Positions 27,856 through 35,804 of a stretch of 64,000 bases of DNA are shown piece after piece. The first letter of the stretch is position 1, and each line of letters starts with the position of its first letter. Made by a program: the position numbers and the translations under genes. Origin of the DNA: Streptomyces sp. 71268 (lineage in GTDB: Bacteria > Actinomycetota > Actinomycetes > Streptomycetales > Streptomycetaceae); the NCBI RefSeq assembly GCF_029392895.1, contig NZ_CP114200.1, forward strand, positions 3,441,001 through 3,505,000, written 5' to 3'. A model generated the notes under the pieces. That model was not told the DNA's origin. It saw only the letters and a program-made list of their open reading frames with translations, and made no database searches.

Positions 27856-29310
27856 CTACACCGGCGCGGAGTGTCGCGCCGGCCCGGGCTCGACCAGCGC
27901 GGGCGCCCCGCCCCCCGCGACCGACCCGGCGGGGCGTTGGCGCGGGGCCAGCAGGACCAGGACCGCCGCGAGCGCCAGCGCGCCGCCGCCCACCCACAGC
28001 GCGGGGGTGAGGCCGTCGGTGAACTCGCGGGGCGCCCCGTAGCCGCCGCGCGCGCTGAAGACGGAGGCGAGCAGGGCCACGCCGAGCGTGCCGCCGATCT
28101 CCCGCAGGGCGTTGCTCGCGCCCGAGGCGATGCCCTGCTCGGCGGGGCTTACGGAGTTCATCACCAGGGCCGAGACCGGCGCGAAGAACAGGGCCATGCC
28201 CACGCCGCTGATCGCGAAGGGCGCGACCTGGGCGGCGTACGAGAGGCCGGGCTCGGCGATGGCCGCCTGCCAGCCGATGCCCACCGCCATCAGCGCGAGC
28301 CCGGTGGCGACGATCAGCCGGCCGTCGATCCGGTCGGAGAGGGCGCCGGCCAGCGGCGCGACGATCATCGGCATCGCGGTCCACGGCAGCATCCGCACCC
28401 CCGCCTCCAGCGGCGAGTAGCCCTGGATGAGCTGGAGGAACTGGGTGAGCAGGAAGATCGAGCCGAACATGCCGAGGTACATCAGCAGCCCCGCCGCGTT
28501 GACCGTGCTGAACGCGCGGGAGCGGAAGAGTCGCATCGGCAGCATCGGCGCGTCGGTGTGCAGCTCCCAGCGGACGAAGGCCACCAGCAGGGCCGCGCCG
28601 AGGCCGAAGCCGGCCAGTACCGGCGCGCTCGTCCAACCGTCGATGTTGCCCTGGATCAGCGCGAAGGTGATGCCGAGGAGGCCGAGGCTGGCCAGCACGG
28701 TGCCGACGACGTCCAGCCGGTCGGCCGGGCCACGGCTCTCGACCAGCCGCAGCCGGGCCAGCGGCAGCAGGGCGACGCCGATGGGCACGTTCAGCCAGAA
28801 GATCCACTGCCAGGAGATGTGTTCGACCACCGCGCCGCCGATCGGCGGCCCGGAGGCGACGGCAAGCCCGTTGACGGCGCCCCAGATCCCGTACGCCATG
28901 CCGCGCCGCTCCGCCGGCACGGCCGCCGTGAGCAGGGTGAGGCTGAGCGGCATCAGCAGCGCCGCGCCGACCCCCTGCGCGGCCCGCGAGGCGATCAGCA
29001 GGCCGATGTCCGAGGAGAGCGCCGCGGCGGCCGACGAGGCGGTGAACAGGGCGACGCCCACGCCGAACACGCGCCGACGCCCGAAGCGGTCACCGAGCGC
29101 GGCGCCGAGCATCAGCAGCACGGCGAAGCTGAGCGTGTACGCGTTGACGGTCCATTCGAGTTCCTCGATGCCGCCCCCGAGGTCCTCGCCGATGTCGGGG
29201 ATGGCGGTGATGACGATGAGGTTGTCCAGCGCCGCCATGAACCCGGCGATGCTGGTGATCACCAGGGTCCAGACGGCGGTGGCTTTGGTCGGTGGCCGAT
29301 CCGTGAGCAT
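27856..29310 (-). CDS. MFS transporter, DHA2 family (14-helix drug exporter)
   Basis: A 484-residue proton-coupled exporter of the EmrB/QacA type. About 14 hydrophobic segments are visible. Motif A is GDRFGRRRVFGVG after helix 2; motif C-like ASGPPIGGAVVEHISWQWIF follows helix 5; the acidic LDNLIVITAIPDI in helix 1 is characteristic of DHA2 members. The ATG at 29310 has TTGGAG 7 bases upstream. A TetR gene lies upstream on the same strand and the promoter region carries a copy of that regulator's palindrome. The substrate is unknown; a lipophilic drug or endogenous metabolite is likely. Confidence 0.9.
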   Translation of the reverse strand: MLTDRPPTKATAVWTLVITSIAGFMAALDNLIVITAIPDIGEDLGGGIEELEWTVNAYTLSFAVLLMLGAALGDRFGRRRVFGVGVALFTASSAAAALSSDIGLLIASRAAQGVGAALLMPLSLTLLTAAVPAERRGMAYGIWGAVNGLAVASGPPIGGAVVEHISWQWIFWLNVPIGVALLPLARLRLVESRGPADRLDVVGTVLASLGLLGITFALIQGNIDGWTSAPVLAGFGLGAALLVAFVRWELHTDAPMLPMRLFRSRAFSTVNAAGLLMYLGMFGSIFLLTQFLQLIQGYSPLEAGVRMLPWTAMPMIVAPLAGALSDRIDGRLIVATGLALMAVGIGWQAAIAEPGLSYAAQVAPFAISGVGMALFFAPVSALVMNSVSPAEQGIASGASNALREIGGTLGVALLASVFSARGGYGAPREFTDGLTPALWVGGGALALAAVLVLLAPRQRPAGSVAGGGAPALVEPGPARHSAPV

Positions 29311-29326
29311 GACGGGCTCCAAGATT

Positions 29327-29344
29327 AGTTATTACTTACTAAGT
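29327..29344 (-). promoter_or_regulatory. Probable TetR operator upstream of the exporter gene
   Basis: AGTTATTACTTACTAAGT on the plus strand matches 15 of 18 positions of the palindrome in front of the adjacent TetR gene (30186-30203). It starts 17 bases upstream of the exporter ATG, where it would block transcription or early elongation. Confidence 0.6.
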
Positions 29345-29554
29345 TTCTCGGTTATGAGGGAACGCGGAACCCCGAGGGGCCGCGCGGCTGGTCATCGCGC
29401 TGTCGGTTGTGGTCGCGGACTGTGCGGTCGCGGGGCGCTGGTCGTTGGTCGTCCGGTTGTCGGGCCACGCCCGCTGTACGTCTGGCCGCCGGCTACCGGA
29501 CGCCGACGGGCGCCGGCCGTGGGTCGCCCAGCTCACGGCCCACCCGGCGCGGGG

Positions 29555-30178
29555 TCACGGCGACCCCGTTCCCGCGGCACCGCTCGGCGGGCCATCCGCC
29601 GCTCCACGGGCCACGGCCTGCGTCGCGGCGGCCTTGCTGTACTCGTCGAAGGCCGCCCAGCACTGGTTGTCCCCCGGGACGCCCAGCGCCACGAGCACGT
29701 TGATGAGCATCCCGCGGGAGAAGAACTCGTCCAGCTCCTCGCTCGACGCCCCGCTCAGCTCGCGAACGGTCTCCCACATGCCCGTCCAGCCCTCCCGCAC
29801 GTACGCCACGACGTCCTCGTCGTCCGAGCCGCCGGCGGTGACGTAGAGCTGCAACTGCATCAGCAGCAGCTCGCGGTCGACGATCAGCTCGGAGTACGCC
29901 TTGCCCATCGCCTCCAGCGCCTCCTCGCCGTACAGCCCGTCGGCGACGCGTACGAAGGTCTCGGTCGTCCGCGTGAAGCACAGTTCGGCGGCGGCCTTGA
30001 ACAGGGCCCGCTTGTTGGGGAAGAGCCGGAACAGGTACGGCTGGGAGACCCCGACGCGCCGCGCGATGGCCTCGGTCGAGGTGCCGTAGTACCCACCCTT
30101 GGCGAACTCCGACATCGCCACCCGGACCGCGACCCTGCGCCGCTCGTCCGCGCTCATACGGGGTGTGGAGTGCGCCAT
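29555..30178 (-). CDS. TetR/AcrR family transcriptional regulator (probable exporter repressor)
   Basis: A 207-residue repressor. The helix-turn-helix covers about residues 12-60 (TSTEAIARRVGVSQPYLFRL followed by FPNKRALFKAAAE). The ligand domain has the WTGMWETVRELSGAS segment. The ATG at 30178 lies about 6 bases after a TAACTT -10 box, so the mRNA is probably leaderless. A perfect palindrome covers that promoter, implying autorepression, and a near copy lies before the exporter gene downstream. Confidence 0.9.
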   Translation of the reverse strand: MAHSTPRMSADERRRVAVRVAMSEFAKGGYYGTSTEAIARRVGVSQPYLFRLFPNKRALFKAAAELCFTRTTETFVRVADGLYGEEALEAMGKAYSELIVDRELLLMQLQLYVTAGGSDDEDVVAYVREGWTGMWETVRELSGASSEELDEFFSRGMLINVLVALGVPGDNQCWAAFDEYSKAAATQAVARGAADGPPSGAAGTGSP

Positions 30179-30184
30179 ACCGAT

Positions 30185-30214
30185 AAGTTATTACTCAATA
30201 ACTTCCGCCGTCAA
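30185..30214 (-). promoter_or_regulatory. Leaderless promoter and palindromic operator of the TetR gene
   Basis: AAGTTATTACTCAATAACTT (30185-30204) is a perfect 8+8 palindrome with an ACTC centre. On the minus strand it covers the -10 TAACTT (30185-30190) and most of an 18-base spacer to the -35 TTGACG (30209-30214). The start codon begins 6-7 bases after the -10. Confidence 0.75.
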
Positions 30215-30382
30215 GCGACTGCGGCCGCCGCGACGCGGCGCCCGCGTGCTCCGCCGCGCACCCCCGGGGAGACCGACTCCGGCCCCTGCCCCCCGCCTCC
30301 ACGCCCCCGGCCCACCGGCCGGGCCGAACGACGCGCGGGGCCGCCGCGCCCCTGACCAGGGTGGACGGCGGCCCGGCGGCGA

Positions 30383-30817
30383 TCAGGCGAGGCGCACGAC
30401 GGCGCGGGAGCGCCCCAGGACCTTCTGGTCGTTGCTGACCGCCGTGAGGTCGACGCGCACCGTGCGCGCCTCGTCGTCGAGCTTGGCGCCGATCTTGGCG
30501 CTGACCTCGATGAGCGCGCCCTTGTCGTCGTTCGGCACGACGACGGGCTTGGTGAACCGCACCCCGTACTCCGCGACGGCGGCCGGATCCCCGACCCAGT
30601 CGGTCACCACGCGGATCGCGGAGGCCATGGTGAACATGCCGTGCGCGATCACGTCGGGCAGCCCGACCTCCTTGGCGAACTTCTCGTTCCAGTGGATCGG
30701 ATTGAAGTCGCCGGACGCCCCCGCGTAGCGCACGAGGGTCTCACGCGTCACCGGAAAGGACTGGCCAGGCAGTTCGGTACCGACCTCGACCTCGTCGTAC
30801 GAAATCTTCGCTGTCAT
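30383..30817 (-). CDS. MaoC-type (R)-hydratase/dehydratase, HadB-like
   Basis: A 144-residue hot-dog fold protein of the MaoC family, which hydrates trans-2-enoyl thioesters or removes water from 3-hydroxyacyl thioesters. The catalytic dyad is visible in GASGDFNPIHWNE (Asp and His six positions apart), followed by GLPDVIAHGMFTMAS. It pairs with the upstream MaoC-like gene that lacks this dyad, as in the mycobacterial HadA/HadB heterodimer. The ATG at 30817 is used because homology begins at MTAKISYDEV; it lies 5 bases after the upstream stop, so the two are translationally coupled. The natural substrate in Streptomyces is not known. Confidence 0.87.
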   Translation of the reverse strand: MTAKISYDEVEVGTELPGQSFPVTRETLVRYAGASGDFNPIHWNEKFAKEVGLPDVIAHGMFTMASAIRVVTDWVGDPAAVAEYGVRFTKPVVVPNDDKGALIEVSAKIGAKLDDEARTVRVDLTAVSNDQKVLGRSRAVVRLA

Positions 30818-30822
30818 CTGTC

Positions 30823-31275
30823 TCACTTCCCGTCAGCGCCACGGGCCACGAGCATCGTGCGCGCGGTCACCACGAGTTCGCCGCTCTTATCGTGCACGTC
30901 GCCGCGCACGACGAGGATGTCGTTACCCGCCATGGTTCTGACCGACTCAATGGTGGAAGTGACCGACAGGCAGTCGCCCGCCCGCACCGGACGGACGTAG
31001 CTGAACGCCTGGTCGCCGTGGACGACCCGGTTGTAGTCGAGCCCGAGTTGCGGATCGTGAATGACCTGATGCGCCGCGCGATAGGAGATGGAGAACACAA
31101 AAGTCGGCGGGGCGATCACGTCGGGATGTCCGAGCGCCCGCGCGGCCTCGGGGTCGGTGTAGACGCCGTTGGTCTCCCCGATCGCCTCGGCGAACTCCCG
31201 GATCTTCTCGCGACCCACCTCGTACGGCTCGGTGGGCGGATAGGCCCGTCCGACGTAGCTCTCATCGAGCGGCAT
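30823..31275 (-). CDS. MaoC-like dehydratase N-terminal domain protein, HadA-like
   Basis: A 150-residue hot-dog protein (FAS1_DH/MaoC_dehydrat_N type). It has REKIREFAEAIGETN and HPDVIAPPTFVFSISY but no Asp-His catalytic dyad in the equivalent helix (TNGVYTDPEAA), so it is probably the substrate-binding partner of the HadB-like protein encoded next. The ATG at 31275 has AGGAGG 8 bases upstream. It follows rpmG; the order rpmG-hadA-hadB is the same as in mycobacteria, where HadC is also present but here is absent. Confidence 0.85.
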   Translation of the reverse strand: MPLDESYVGRAYPPTEPYEVGREKIREFAEAIGETNGVYTDPEAARALGHPDVIAPPTFVFSISYRAAHQVIHDPQLGLDYNRVVHGDQAFSYVRPVRAGDCLSVTSTIESVRTMAGNDILVVRGDVHDKSGELVVTARTMLVARGADGK

Positions 31276-31320
31276 CGCTCGCACCTCCTGCGACTGTCGT
31301 GATCTTTACGTAGAACGCCA

Positions 31321-31351
31321 CGAGGCCGCCCCCAGGCTGGGAGCGGCCTCG
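31321..31351 (-). terminator. Hairpin between rpmG and the HadA-like gene
   Basis: CGAGGCCGC (31321-31329) pairs with GCGGCCTCG (31343-31351) and CCCA with TGGG inside. It lies 15 bases past the rpmG stop without a U-run, so it may only partly terminate and lower expression of the two downstream genes. Confidence 0.6.
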
Positions 31352-31365
31352 TGAACGAGCCTGAA

Positions 31366-31530
31366 TTATCGCGTCTCGCGGTGCGCGGTGTGCGAGTTGC
31401 AACGAGGGCAGTGCTTCTTCATCTCAAGACGGTCCGGGTTGTTACGCCGGTTCTTCTTGGTGATGTAGTTCCGCTCCTTGCACTCCACGCAGGCCAGCGT
31501 GATCTTCGGGCGGACGTCGGTGGCAGCCAC
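31366..31530 (-). CDS. rpmG: 50S ribosomal protein L33
   Basis: A 54-residue L33. The sequence [20 protein letters not shown] continues to [14 protein letters not shown]. The two CxxC pairs (CVEC and CPRC) mark the zinc-containing version; Streptomyces also encode Zur-controlled forms without these cysteines. The start is a GTG at 31530 with AAGGAG 9 bases upstream. It lies about 115 bases downstream of tRNA-Met in what is probably a single transcript. Confidence 0.95.
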
Positions 31531-31645
31531 GTGAGTGCTCCTTGAACGTGGGGCCGCCCCAGGGGATCAGCCCGAGGGGACGGATGGATGAACGCAGAAA
31601 AGAGTAGCCGATCGAAGGACCGACCCCACAATCGGCTACTGTCAG

Positions 31646-31718
31646 TAGCGGTGACCGGACTTGAACCGGTGACACAGCGATTATGAGCCGCTTGCTCTAC
31701 CGACTGAGCTACACCGCT
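31646..31718 (-). tRNA. tRNA-Met (anticodon CAT)
   Basis: A 73-base cloverleaf with acceptor AGCGGTG/CACCGCT, D arm GCTCAGTCGGTAGAGC, anticodon loop CTCATAA and T arm ACCGGTTCAAGTCCGGT; discriminator A. The anticodon CAT could also belong to a lysidine-modified tRNA-Ile, but the position next to tRNA-Thr and rpmG fits elongator tRNA-Met as in other actinomycetes. It is not the initiator, since the acceptor starts with a paired A-T. Confidence 0.9.
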
Positions 31719-31772
31719 GTGATGCGAGTGGCACCTACCCGATTATCTCGGGTAGGCAACCTCACACATCAG

Positions 31773-31845
31773 AGCCCCAATACGGAATCGAACCGTAGAC
31801 CTTCTCCTTACCATGGAGACGCTCTGCCGACTGAGCTATTGGGGC
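31773..31845 (-). tRNA. tRNA-Thr (anticodon GGT)
   Basis: A 73-base cloverleaf with acceptor GCCCCAA paired with TTGGGGC, D arm GCTCAGTCGGCAGAGC, anticodon stem TCTCC/GGAGA with loop ATGGTAA carrying GGT, and T arm TACGGTTCGATTCCGTA. It is the first element after the promoter at 31857-31885. Confidence 0.96.
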
Positions 31846-31856
31846 GAGCGATGAAG

Positions 31857-31885
31857 ACATTACACGCTCTGCGGCCGATCGTGAA
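31857..31885 (-). promoter_or_regulatory. Promoter of the tRNA-Thr-tRNA-Met-rpmG unit
   Basis: On the minus strand TTCACG (31880-31885) and TAATGT (31857-31862) are 17 bases apart. Transcription would begin about 5 bases before tRNA-Thr. Confidence 0.7.
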
Positions 31886-32173
31886 ATCCGTATCCACCCG
31901 CCTTGTGGCGGCTGGCGGACGCCCCCGGCACCACACCGGTACGACTATTCGGCTCCTCCTCGAAGCGGTCCCGGCCGCGCCCTAGGCTCGGAGCGCACCG
32001 AGTGATCTTGGCGCAGCGCGCCCCCGCGCGCCCGCGCACGCCCCGTCGCCCGCGCTGGCTCCCGCCCGGAACCAGCACCCGCCCCCGGCCCGCTCCGTGG
32101 CCGTCCAGCCGCCGGACGCCGCAGGTCACGGCCCCTCCCCCAGCCCGCACTTCTCGCCACTCACAGGAGCGCG
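31886..32173. other. Intergenic region without a recognised gene
   Basis: A spacer between the divergent tRNA unit and the amidohydrolase gene. Apart from the AGGAG ribosome-binding site of the latter (about 32163-32167) I see nothing assignable. Confidence 0.4.
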
Positions 32174-33448
32174 ATGCCCGACAGCCAGCCGCAGCAGCCC
32201 CCGAGAAACGACGGCGCGGCATCCGACGCGACCGCGCTGCTGCTCAGCGGCGCCCGGCTCGCGGACGGGCGCACCGTCGACGTACGGCTCAGCGGCGGTC
32301 GCGTCGACGCGGTGGGCACCGCGGGCAGCCTCGCCCCCGGAGCCCGCGTCGACCTCAGCGGCTACCTCCTGCTGCCCGCCCCCGCCGAACCGCACGCCCA
32401 CTGTGACCTCGCCCTCACCGCCGACGCGGACGGTCCCACCGCGTACGCACCCGACGACGTCCAGCGCCGCACCACCGAGGCCGCGCTGCTGCAACTCGGC
32501 CACGGCGCGACCGCGCTGCGCACCCACGTGCGCGTCGGGGACGTGCCGGGGCTCGGCGCCCTGGAGGCGGTGCTGCTCGCCCGCAGGGCGCTGAGCGGGC
32601 TCATCGACGTCTCGGCGGTGGCCATGCCGCGCACGCTGACCGGCATCGCCGGCGCCGAGGGGCTCGCGATGCTGCGGGACGCGGTCAAGATGGGCGCCGG
32701 TGTCATCGGCGGCTGCCCCGACCTCGACCCCGACCCGACCGGCCACGTGGAGGCCGTCCTTGCGTTGGCCGCCGAGCACGGCTGCGCCGTCGACCTGCAC
32801 CTGGACGGGGACGATCCGGCCCTGCTCGCCCGCTTCGCGGCGATGGCCGGCGGGCTGCGTCCGGGCGTCACGCTCGGCCCGTGCGGCGGCCTCGCCCGGC
32901 TGCCGCGCCAGCTCGCCACGCGGGCGGCCGACCAGCTCGCCGCGGCCGGGATCACGGTGTGCGCGCTGCCACAGGCCGAGTGCGGCGCGCTGGAGGAACG
33001 GCGCTCGCCGGTCTCGCCGTGCGCCCCGGTGCGGCTGTTGCGCGCCGCCGGCGTACGCGTCGCCGCGGGCAGCGGCGCCCTGCGCGACACGGCCAACCCG
33101 GTGGGGCGCGGCGACCCGCTGGAGGCCGGCTTCCTGCTCGCCTCGCGCGAGGGGCTGACCCCGGACGAGGCGTACGAGGCGATCAGCGGCCGGGCCAGGG
33201 AGGCCATGGGGCTGCCGGAGGTGCGGGTGGAGGCGGGGTTCCCCGCGGAGCTGCTGGCCGTGCGCGGCGAGAGCGTGGCCGGCGCCCTCTCGCTCGCGTA
33301 CAGCCGCCTCGTGGTGCACCGGGGCCGGGTGGTGGCGCGGACCAGCGCGGTGCGCGAGTACTGCGACTCGGCCGCCGTGGTCGCGCTCGACCTGCCCCGC
33401 CAGGCGCGTACGACACAGGGCGACGGCCGCCAACCGCCCCGGAGCTAG
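32174..33448 (+). CDS. Amidohydrolase superfamily protein, cytosine-deaminase-like with incomplete metal site
   Basis: A 424-residue protein with the composite fold of cytosine deaminase relatives: an N-terminal beta domain (ALLLSGARLADGRTVDVRLS), a barrel, and a closing beta strand near SLAYSRLVVHRGRVVA. The first metal motif is present (PHAH, His74 and His76) and so is His209 (DLHLD). However, the expected catalytic Glu after it is Gly212, the next metal His is replaced (LGPCGG around Pro236), and the final Asp of the GSDN-type motif is Gly301 (GSGALRD). It is therefore probably not a normal deaminase. AGGAG lies 6 bases before the ATG. Confidence 0.75.
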   Translation: MPDSQPQQPPRNDGAASDATALLLSGARLADGRTVDVRLSGGRVDAVGTAGSLAPGARVDLSGYLLLPAPAEPHAHCDLALTADADGPTAYAPDDVQRRTTEAALLQLGHGATALRTHVRVGDVPGLGALEAVLLARRALSGLIDVSAVAMPRTLTGIAGAEGLAMLRDAVKMGAGVIGGCPDLDPDPTGHVEAVLALAAEHGCAVDLHLDGDDPALLARFAAMAGGLRPGVTLGPCGGLARLPRQLATRAADQLAAAGITVCALPQAECGALEERRSPVSPCAPVRLLRAAGVRVAAGSGALRDTANPVGRGDPLEAGFLLASREGLTPDEAYEAISGRAREAMGLPEVRVEAGFPAELLAVRGESVAGALSLAYSRLVVHRGRVVARTSAVREYCDSAAVVALDLPRQARTTQGDGRQPPRS

Positions 33449-33503
33449 CCGCCGCGCGGCGCGCCCCGAGGCTACGCCGGCGCGAGACGCGTCTCCCGAA
33501 ACG

Positions 33504-33542
33504 CCGGCAGGGGCGCCCGCGCGTGGCGGGCGCCCCTGCCGG
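33504..33542. terminator. Bidirectional hairpin terminator
   Basis: CCGGCAGGGGCGCCCGC (33504-33520) pairs perfectly with 33526-33542 around a GCGTG loop, a 17-bp stem lying between two convergent genes, 17 bases before the stop of the minus-strand lipoprotein gene. Confidence 0.85.
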
Positions 33543-33559
33543 GCGGGTTGAGCTAACGG

Positions 33560-34717
33560 TTACTCCAGGCCCGCGAAGCTCTCGTCCAGGGAGCCGTCGC
33601 CGCCGAACGGGTCGTCGGTGGCGCCGGCCGCGTCCTCCTGGTCCAGGCCGCCGGTGAAGAGGGACCCGAGGCCCATCATGAGCTGCTTGACGTCCACCTT
33701 GACGGCGTCGGTCGGGGCGCTGGCCTCGACGGGCTCGTCGAACGACAGGTTCATCGGCAGCTTTCCGTCACCCTGACCGGCCAGCTTCTTCTTGAGCTTG
33801 GTGTCAAATTCGGTCAGGTCCACGGTGGCGCCGCTGAGTTCGCTGCCCTTGACCGCGAAATCGACCGTGACCTTGTTGTTGGGAACGTCCTTCAGGTCCT
33901 TCTCGGTCGGCAGTTCCTTCTCGCCGCCGGGCAGCTCCTTCGCGATCGGCCGCAGCCCGTTCACGATGGCCGTCATCAGCGGCCGTACCGGCACCGTGGC
34001 CAACACGTGGTCGGCGCCGTCCTTACGGCCGGCCTCCTTGGTGGTGACCTGGCCCGCGAAGGCGTTCCGAATGGAATTCAGCAGCTTCTTGCTGGTTTCC
34101 GCGCTCAGGGTGGGGTCGTCGGTGGGCGCGTCGGCCCCGCCCTCGGACTTCGCCATGTCCGTCATGTCGCGCCGGAGGTTCTCGAGGTCGGCTGCCTCGA
34201 TTTTGATCCACTTCCCGGTGAGAAGCGCCTCACCGGCCTCGAAGCCCTTGGGGAGCTGGCCCTTCAGCTCGTCCGCCGAGGGCATGGACTCGCCGCTGAG
34301 CTTGGCGAACTGCTGCAGGTCCAGCCGGTAGTACGCGGTCTTGTCCACCAACCGGTACTCGGCCACGTCTCCGCCGGGGCCCGATATCTTGAGCTGGCTG
34401 CTCGTCATGTCCTTCTCCCCGGACTCCTCCAGGGGCTTGTCGGACTTCGCGGAGAACGTCACCTTCATCTTGGACAGGAATTCGGCCACCTCGGGCGGCA
34501 TCGGGTCGTCCGCATCCTCGGCGAACAGCCGCATCTTCTCGGGCGTGGCGTCGAAGGACATCTGCACGGAGATCGCGTCCCGCTCACCGAGATTGTCGGT
34601 GGCACGCGAAAGGCGCTGCCCTGCGGAAAGGTTTTCCTCGCTACCGCAGGCAGTGGAACCGGCTGCGAGGGCGACCGTGCAGCCGACAGCGACCAGGGAC
34701 TTACGGATGGCGGTAAT
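33560..34717 (-). CDS. Lipoprotein with an apparent ATT start codon
   Basis: A predicted lipoprotein of about 385 residues and unknown function. In-frame residues read ITAIRKSLVAVGCTVALAAG and then STACGSEE, a full lipoprotein signal with lipobox STAC. No ATG, GTG or TTG exists in frame near its beginning, but AAGAGGAG stands 6 bases before the ATT at 34715-34717, so ATT appears to be the start. The first conventional in-frame start (GTG at 34567) would remove the entire signal. The mature part is Lys/Glu/Asp-rich with paired strands (KWIKIEAADLENL, VTVDFAVKGSELSGATVDL), reminiscent of LppX/LolA-like folds and of the lipoprotein encoded near rplJ. Confidence 0.7.
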   Translation of the reverse strand: MTAIRKSLVAVGCTVALAAGSTACGSEENLSAGQRLSRATDNLGERDAISVQMSFDATPEKMRLFAEDADDPMPPEVAEFLSKMKVTFSAKSDKPLEESGEKDMTSSQLKISGPGGDVAEYRLVDKTAYYRLDLQQFAKLSGESMPSADELKGQLPKGFEAGEALLTGKWIKIEAADLENLRRDMTDMAKSEGGADAPTDDPTLSAETSKKLLNSIRNAFAGQVTTKEAGRKDGADHVLATVPVRPLMTAIVNGLRPIAKELPGGEKELPTEKDLKDVPNNKVTVDFAVKGSELSGATVDLTEFDTKLKKKLAGQGDGKLPMNLSFDEPVEASAPTDAVKVDVKQLMMGLGSLFTGGLDQEDAAGATDDPFGGDGSLDESFAGLE

Positions 34718-35141
34718 GGCAAGCTCCTCTTGCGTGGCGGCACGAGCGAGGCTGCCCCTCCCCCGCGCTCCCCTTGGTGACCACGGCTGTTTTCGCGTGG
34801 ATCATGACGTGCCCCGGGCCGGCGAGCCGGTGCGTCCCCGCACCGCCGCGCCCTCACCGCGAGGCCACTGACGCACAGATGGTACGTACCCGGCGGGCCG
34901 TTGACCCCCGGATAACGGTCACCGTGCGCGATGCTCACCCCCTGACTTCGGCTCGGGCCGGTGCCGTACGCACCGTGCCGCATGCCGTGCCGGAGTGCCG
35001 CGTCCGCCCAACTCTGCGTCCGTGCCCCGCGACCGGCGTGCCACGGCGAACGGACACATCCACGACAACCGGTCAGGGACGGATAAGAGACGCGTGAGTG
35101 GCGCCGATGGTTGCACGCCGCTCCCGCGTACGGTCGAGGGC
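34718..35141. other. Intergenic region without a recognised gene
   Basis: A divergent spacer between the lipoprotein and SDR genes. It must contain both promoters. The plus-strand gene has TACGGT about 7 bases before its ATG, compatible with a leaderless transcript, but I could not find a matching -35. No coding frame is convincing. Confidence 0.35.
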
Positions 35142-35804
35142 ATGCGCATTGTCATCGCTGGTGGACATGGTCAGATCGCGCTCCGGCTTGAGCGGCTGCT
35201 CGCCGGGCGCGGGGATGAGGTCGCGGGGATCATCCGCAGGCCGGAGCAGGCGGGTGACCTGCTGGCGGCGGGCGCGGAGCCCGTCGTGTGCGACCTGGAG
35301 CACGCCTCGCTCCCCGAGGTGGCCCAGCACCTGGAGGACGCGGACGCGGCGGTCTTCGCTGCCGGAGCCGGTCCTGGCAGCGGCGTGGACCGCAAGCAGA
35401 CGGTGGACCACGCGGCCGCGGTCCTGTTCGCGGACGCGGCCGAGCGCGCCGGCGTACGCCGCTTCATCGTGGTCTCCGCGATGGGCGCCGACCGGGAGCC
35501 GAGCGCGGACACCGACCCGGTCTTCGCGGCGTACCTGCGCGCCAAGGGCGCGGCCGACGCCGACGTCCGCGCCCGCTCCGCGCTCGACTGGACCATCCTG
35601 CGCCCCGGCCGCCTCACCGACGACCCCGGCACCGACCTGGTCACCCTCGCCGAGTCCACGGGCCGGGCGGAGGTCACCCGGCAGGACGTGGCCGCGGTCC
35701 TGGCCGCCCTCCTCGACGAGCCGGCCACCGCGGGCCGGACCCTGGAACTCATCGGCGGCACCACCCCGATCGCGGAGGCCGTGCGGGCGGCGGCCGCACG
35801 CTGA
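35142..35804 (+). CDS. NAD(P)H-binding atypical SDR protein
   Basis: A 220-residue Rossmann-fold protein of the SDR_a5/NAD(P)-binding type. The N-terminus MRIVIAGGHGQIALRLERLL has the GGHGQIA dinucleotide loop. VICD/E-like turns, DAAVFAAGAGPGSG, RRFIVVSAMGAD, YLRAKGAADADVRA (a Tyr-x-x-x-Lys-like pair) and LDWTILRPGRLTDDPGT follow, all typical. The ATG at 35142 was chosen because the fold begins there. It stands alone; the substrate is unknown. Confidence 0.87.
   Translation: MRIVIAGGHGQIALRLERLLAGRGDEVAGIIRRPEQAGDLLAAGAEPVVCDLEHASLPEVAQHLEDADAAVFAAGAGPGSGVDRKQTVDHAAAVLFADAAERAGVRRFIVVSAMGADREPSADTDPVFAAYLRAKGAADADVRARSALDWTILRPGRLTDDPGTDLVTLAESTGRAEVTRQDVAAVLAALLDEPATAGRTLELIGGTTPIAEAVRAAAAR

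Noticed and set aside
27734..28807. Upstream extension of the murB frame into the exporter gene
   Set aside because: Homology begins at the ELHDAPLAPLTTFRLGG segment; the upstream part lies antiparallel-frame to a clear MFS gene and has no matching domain.
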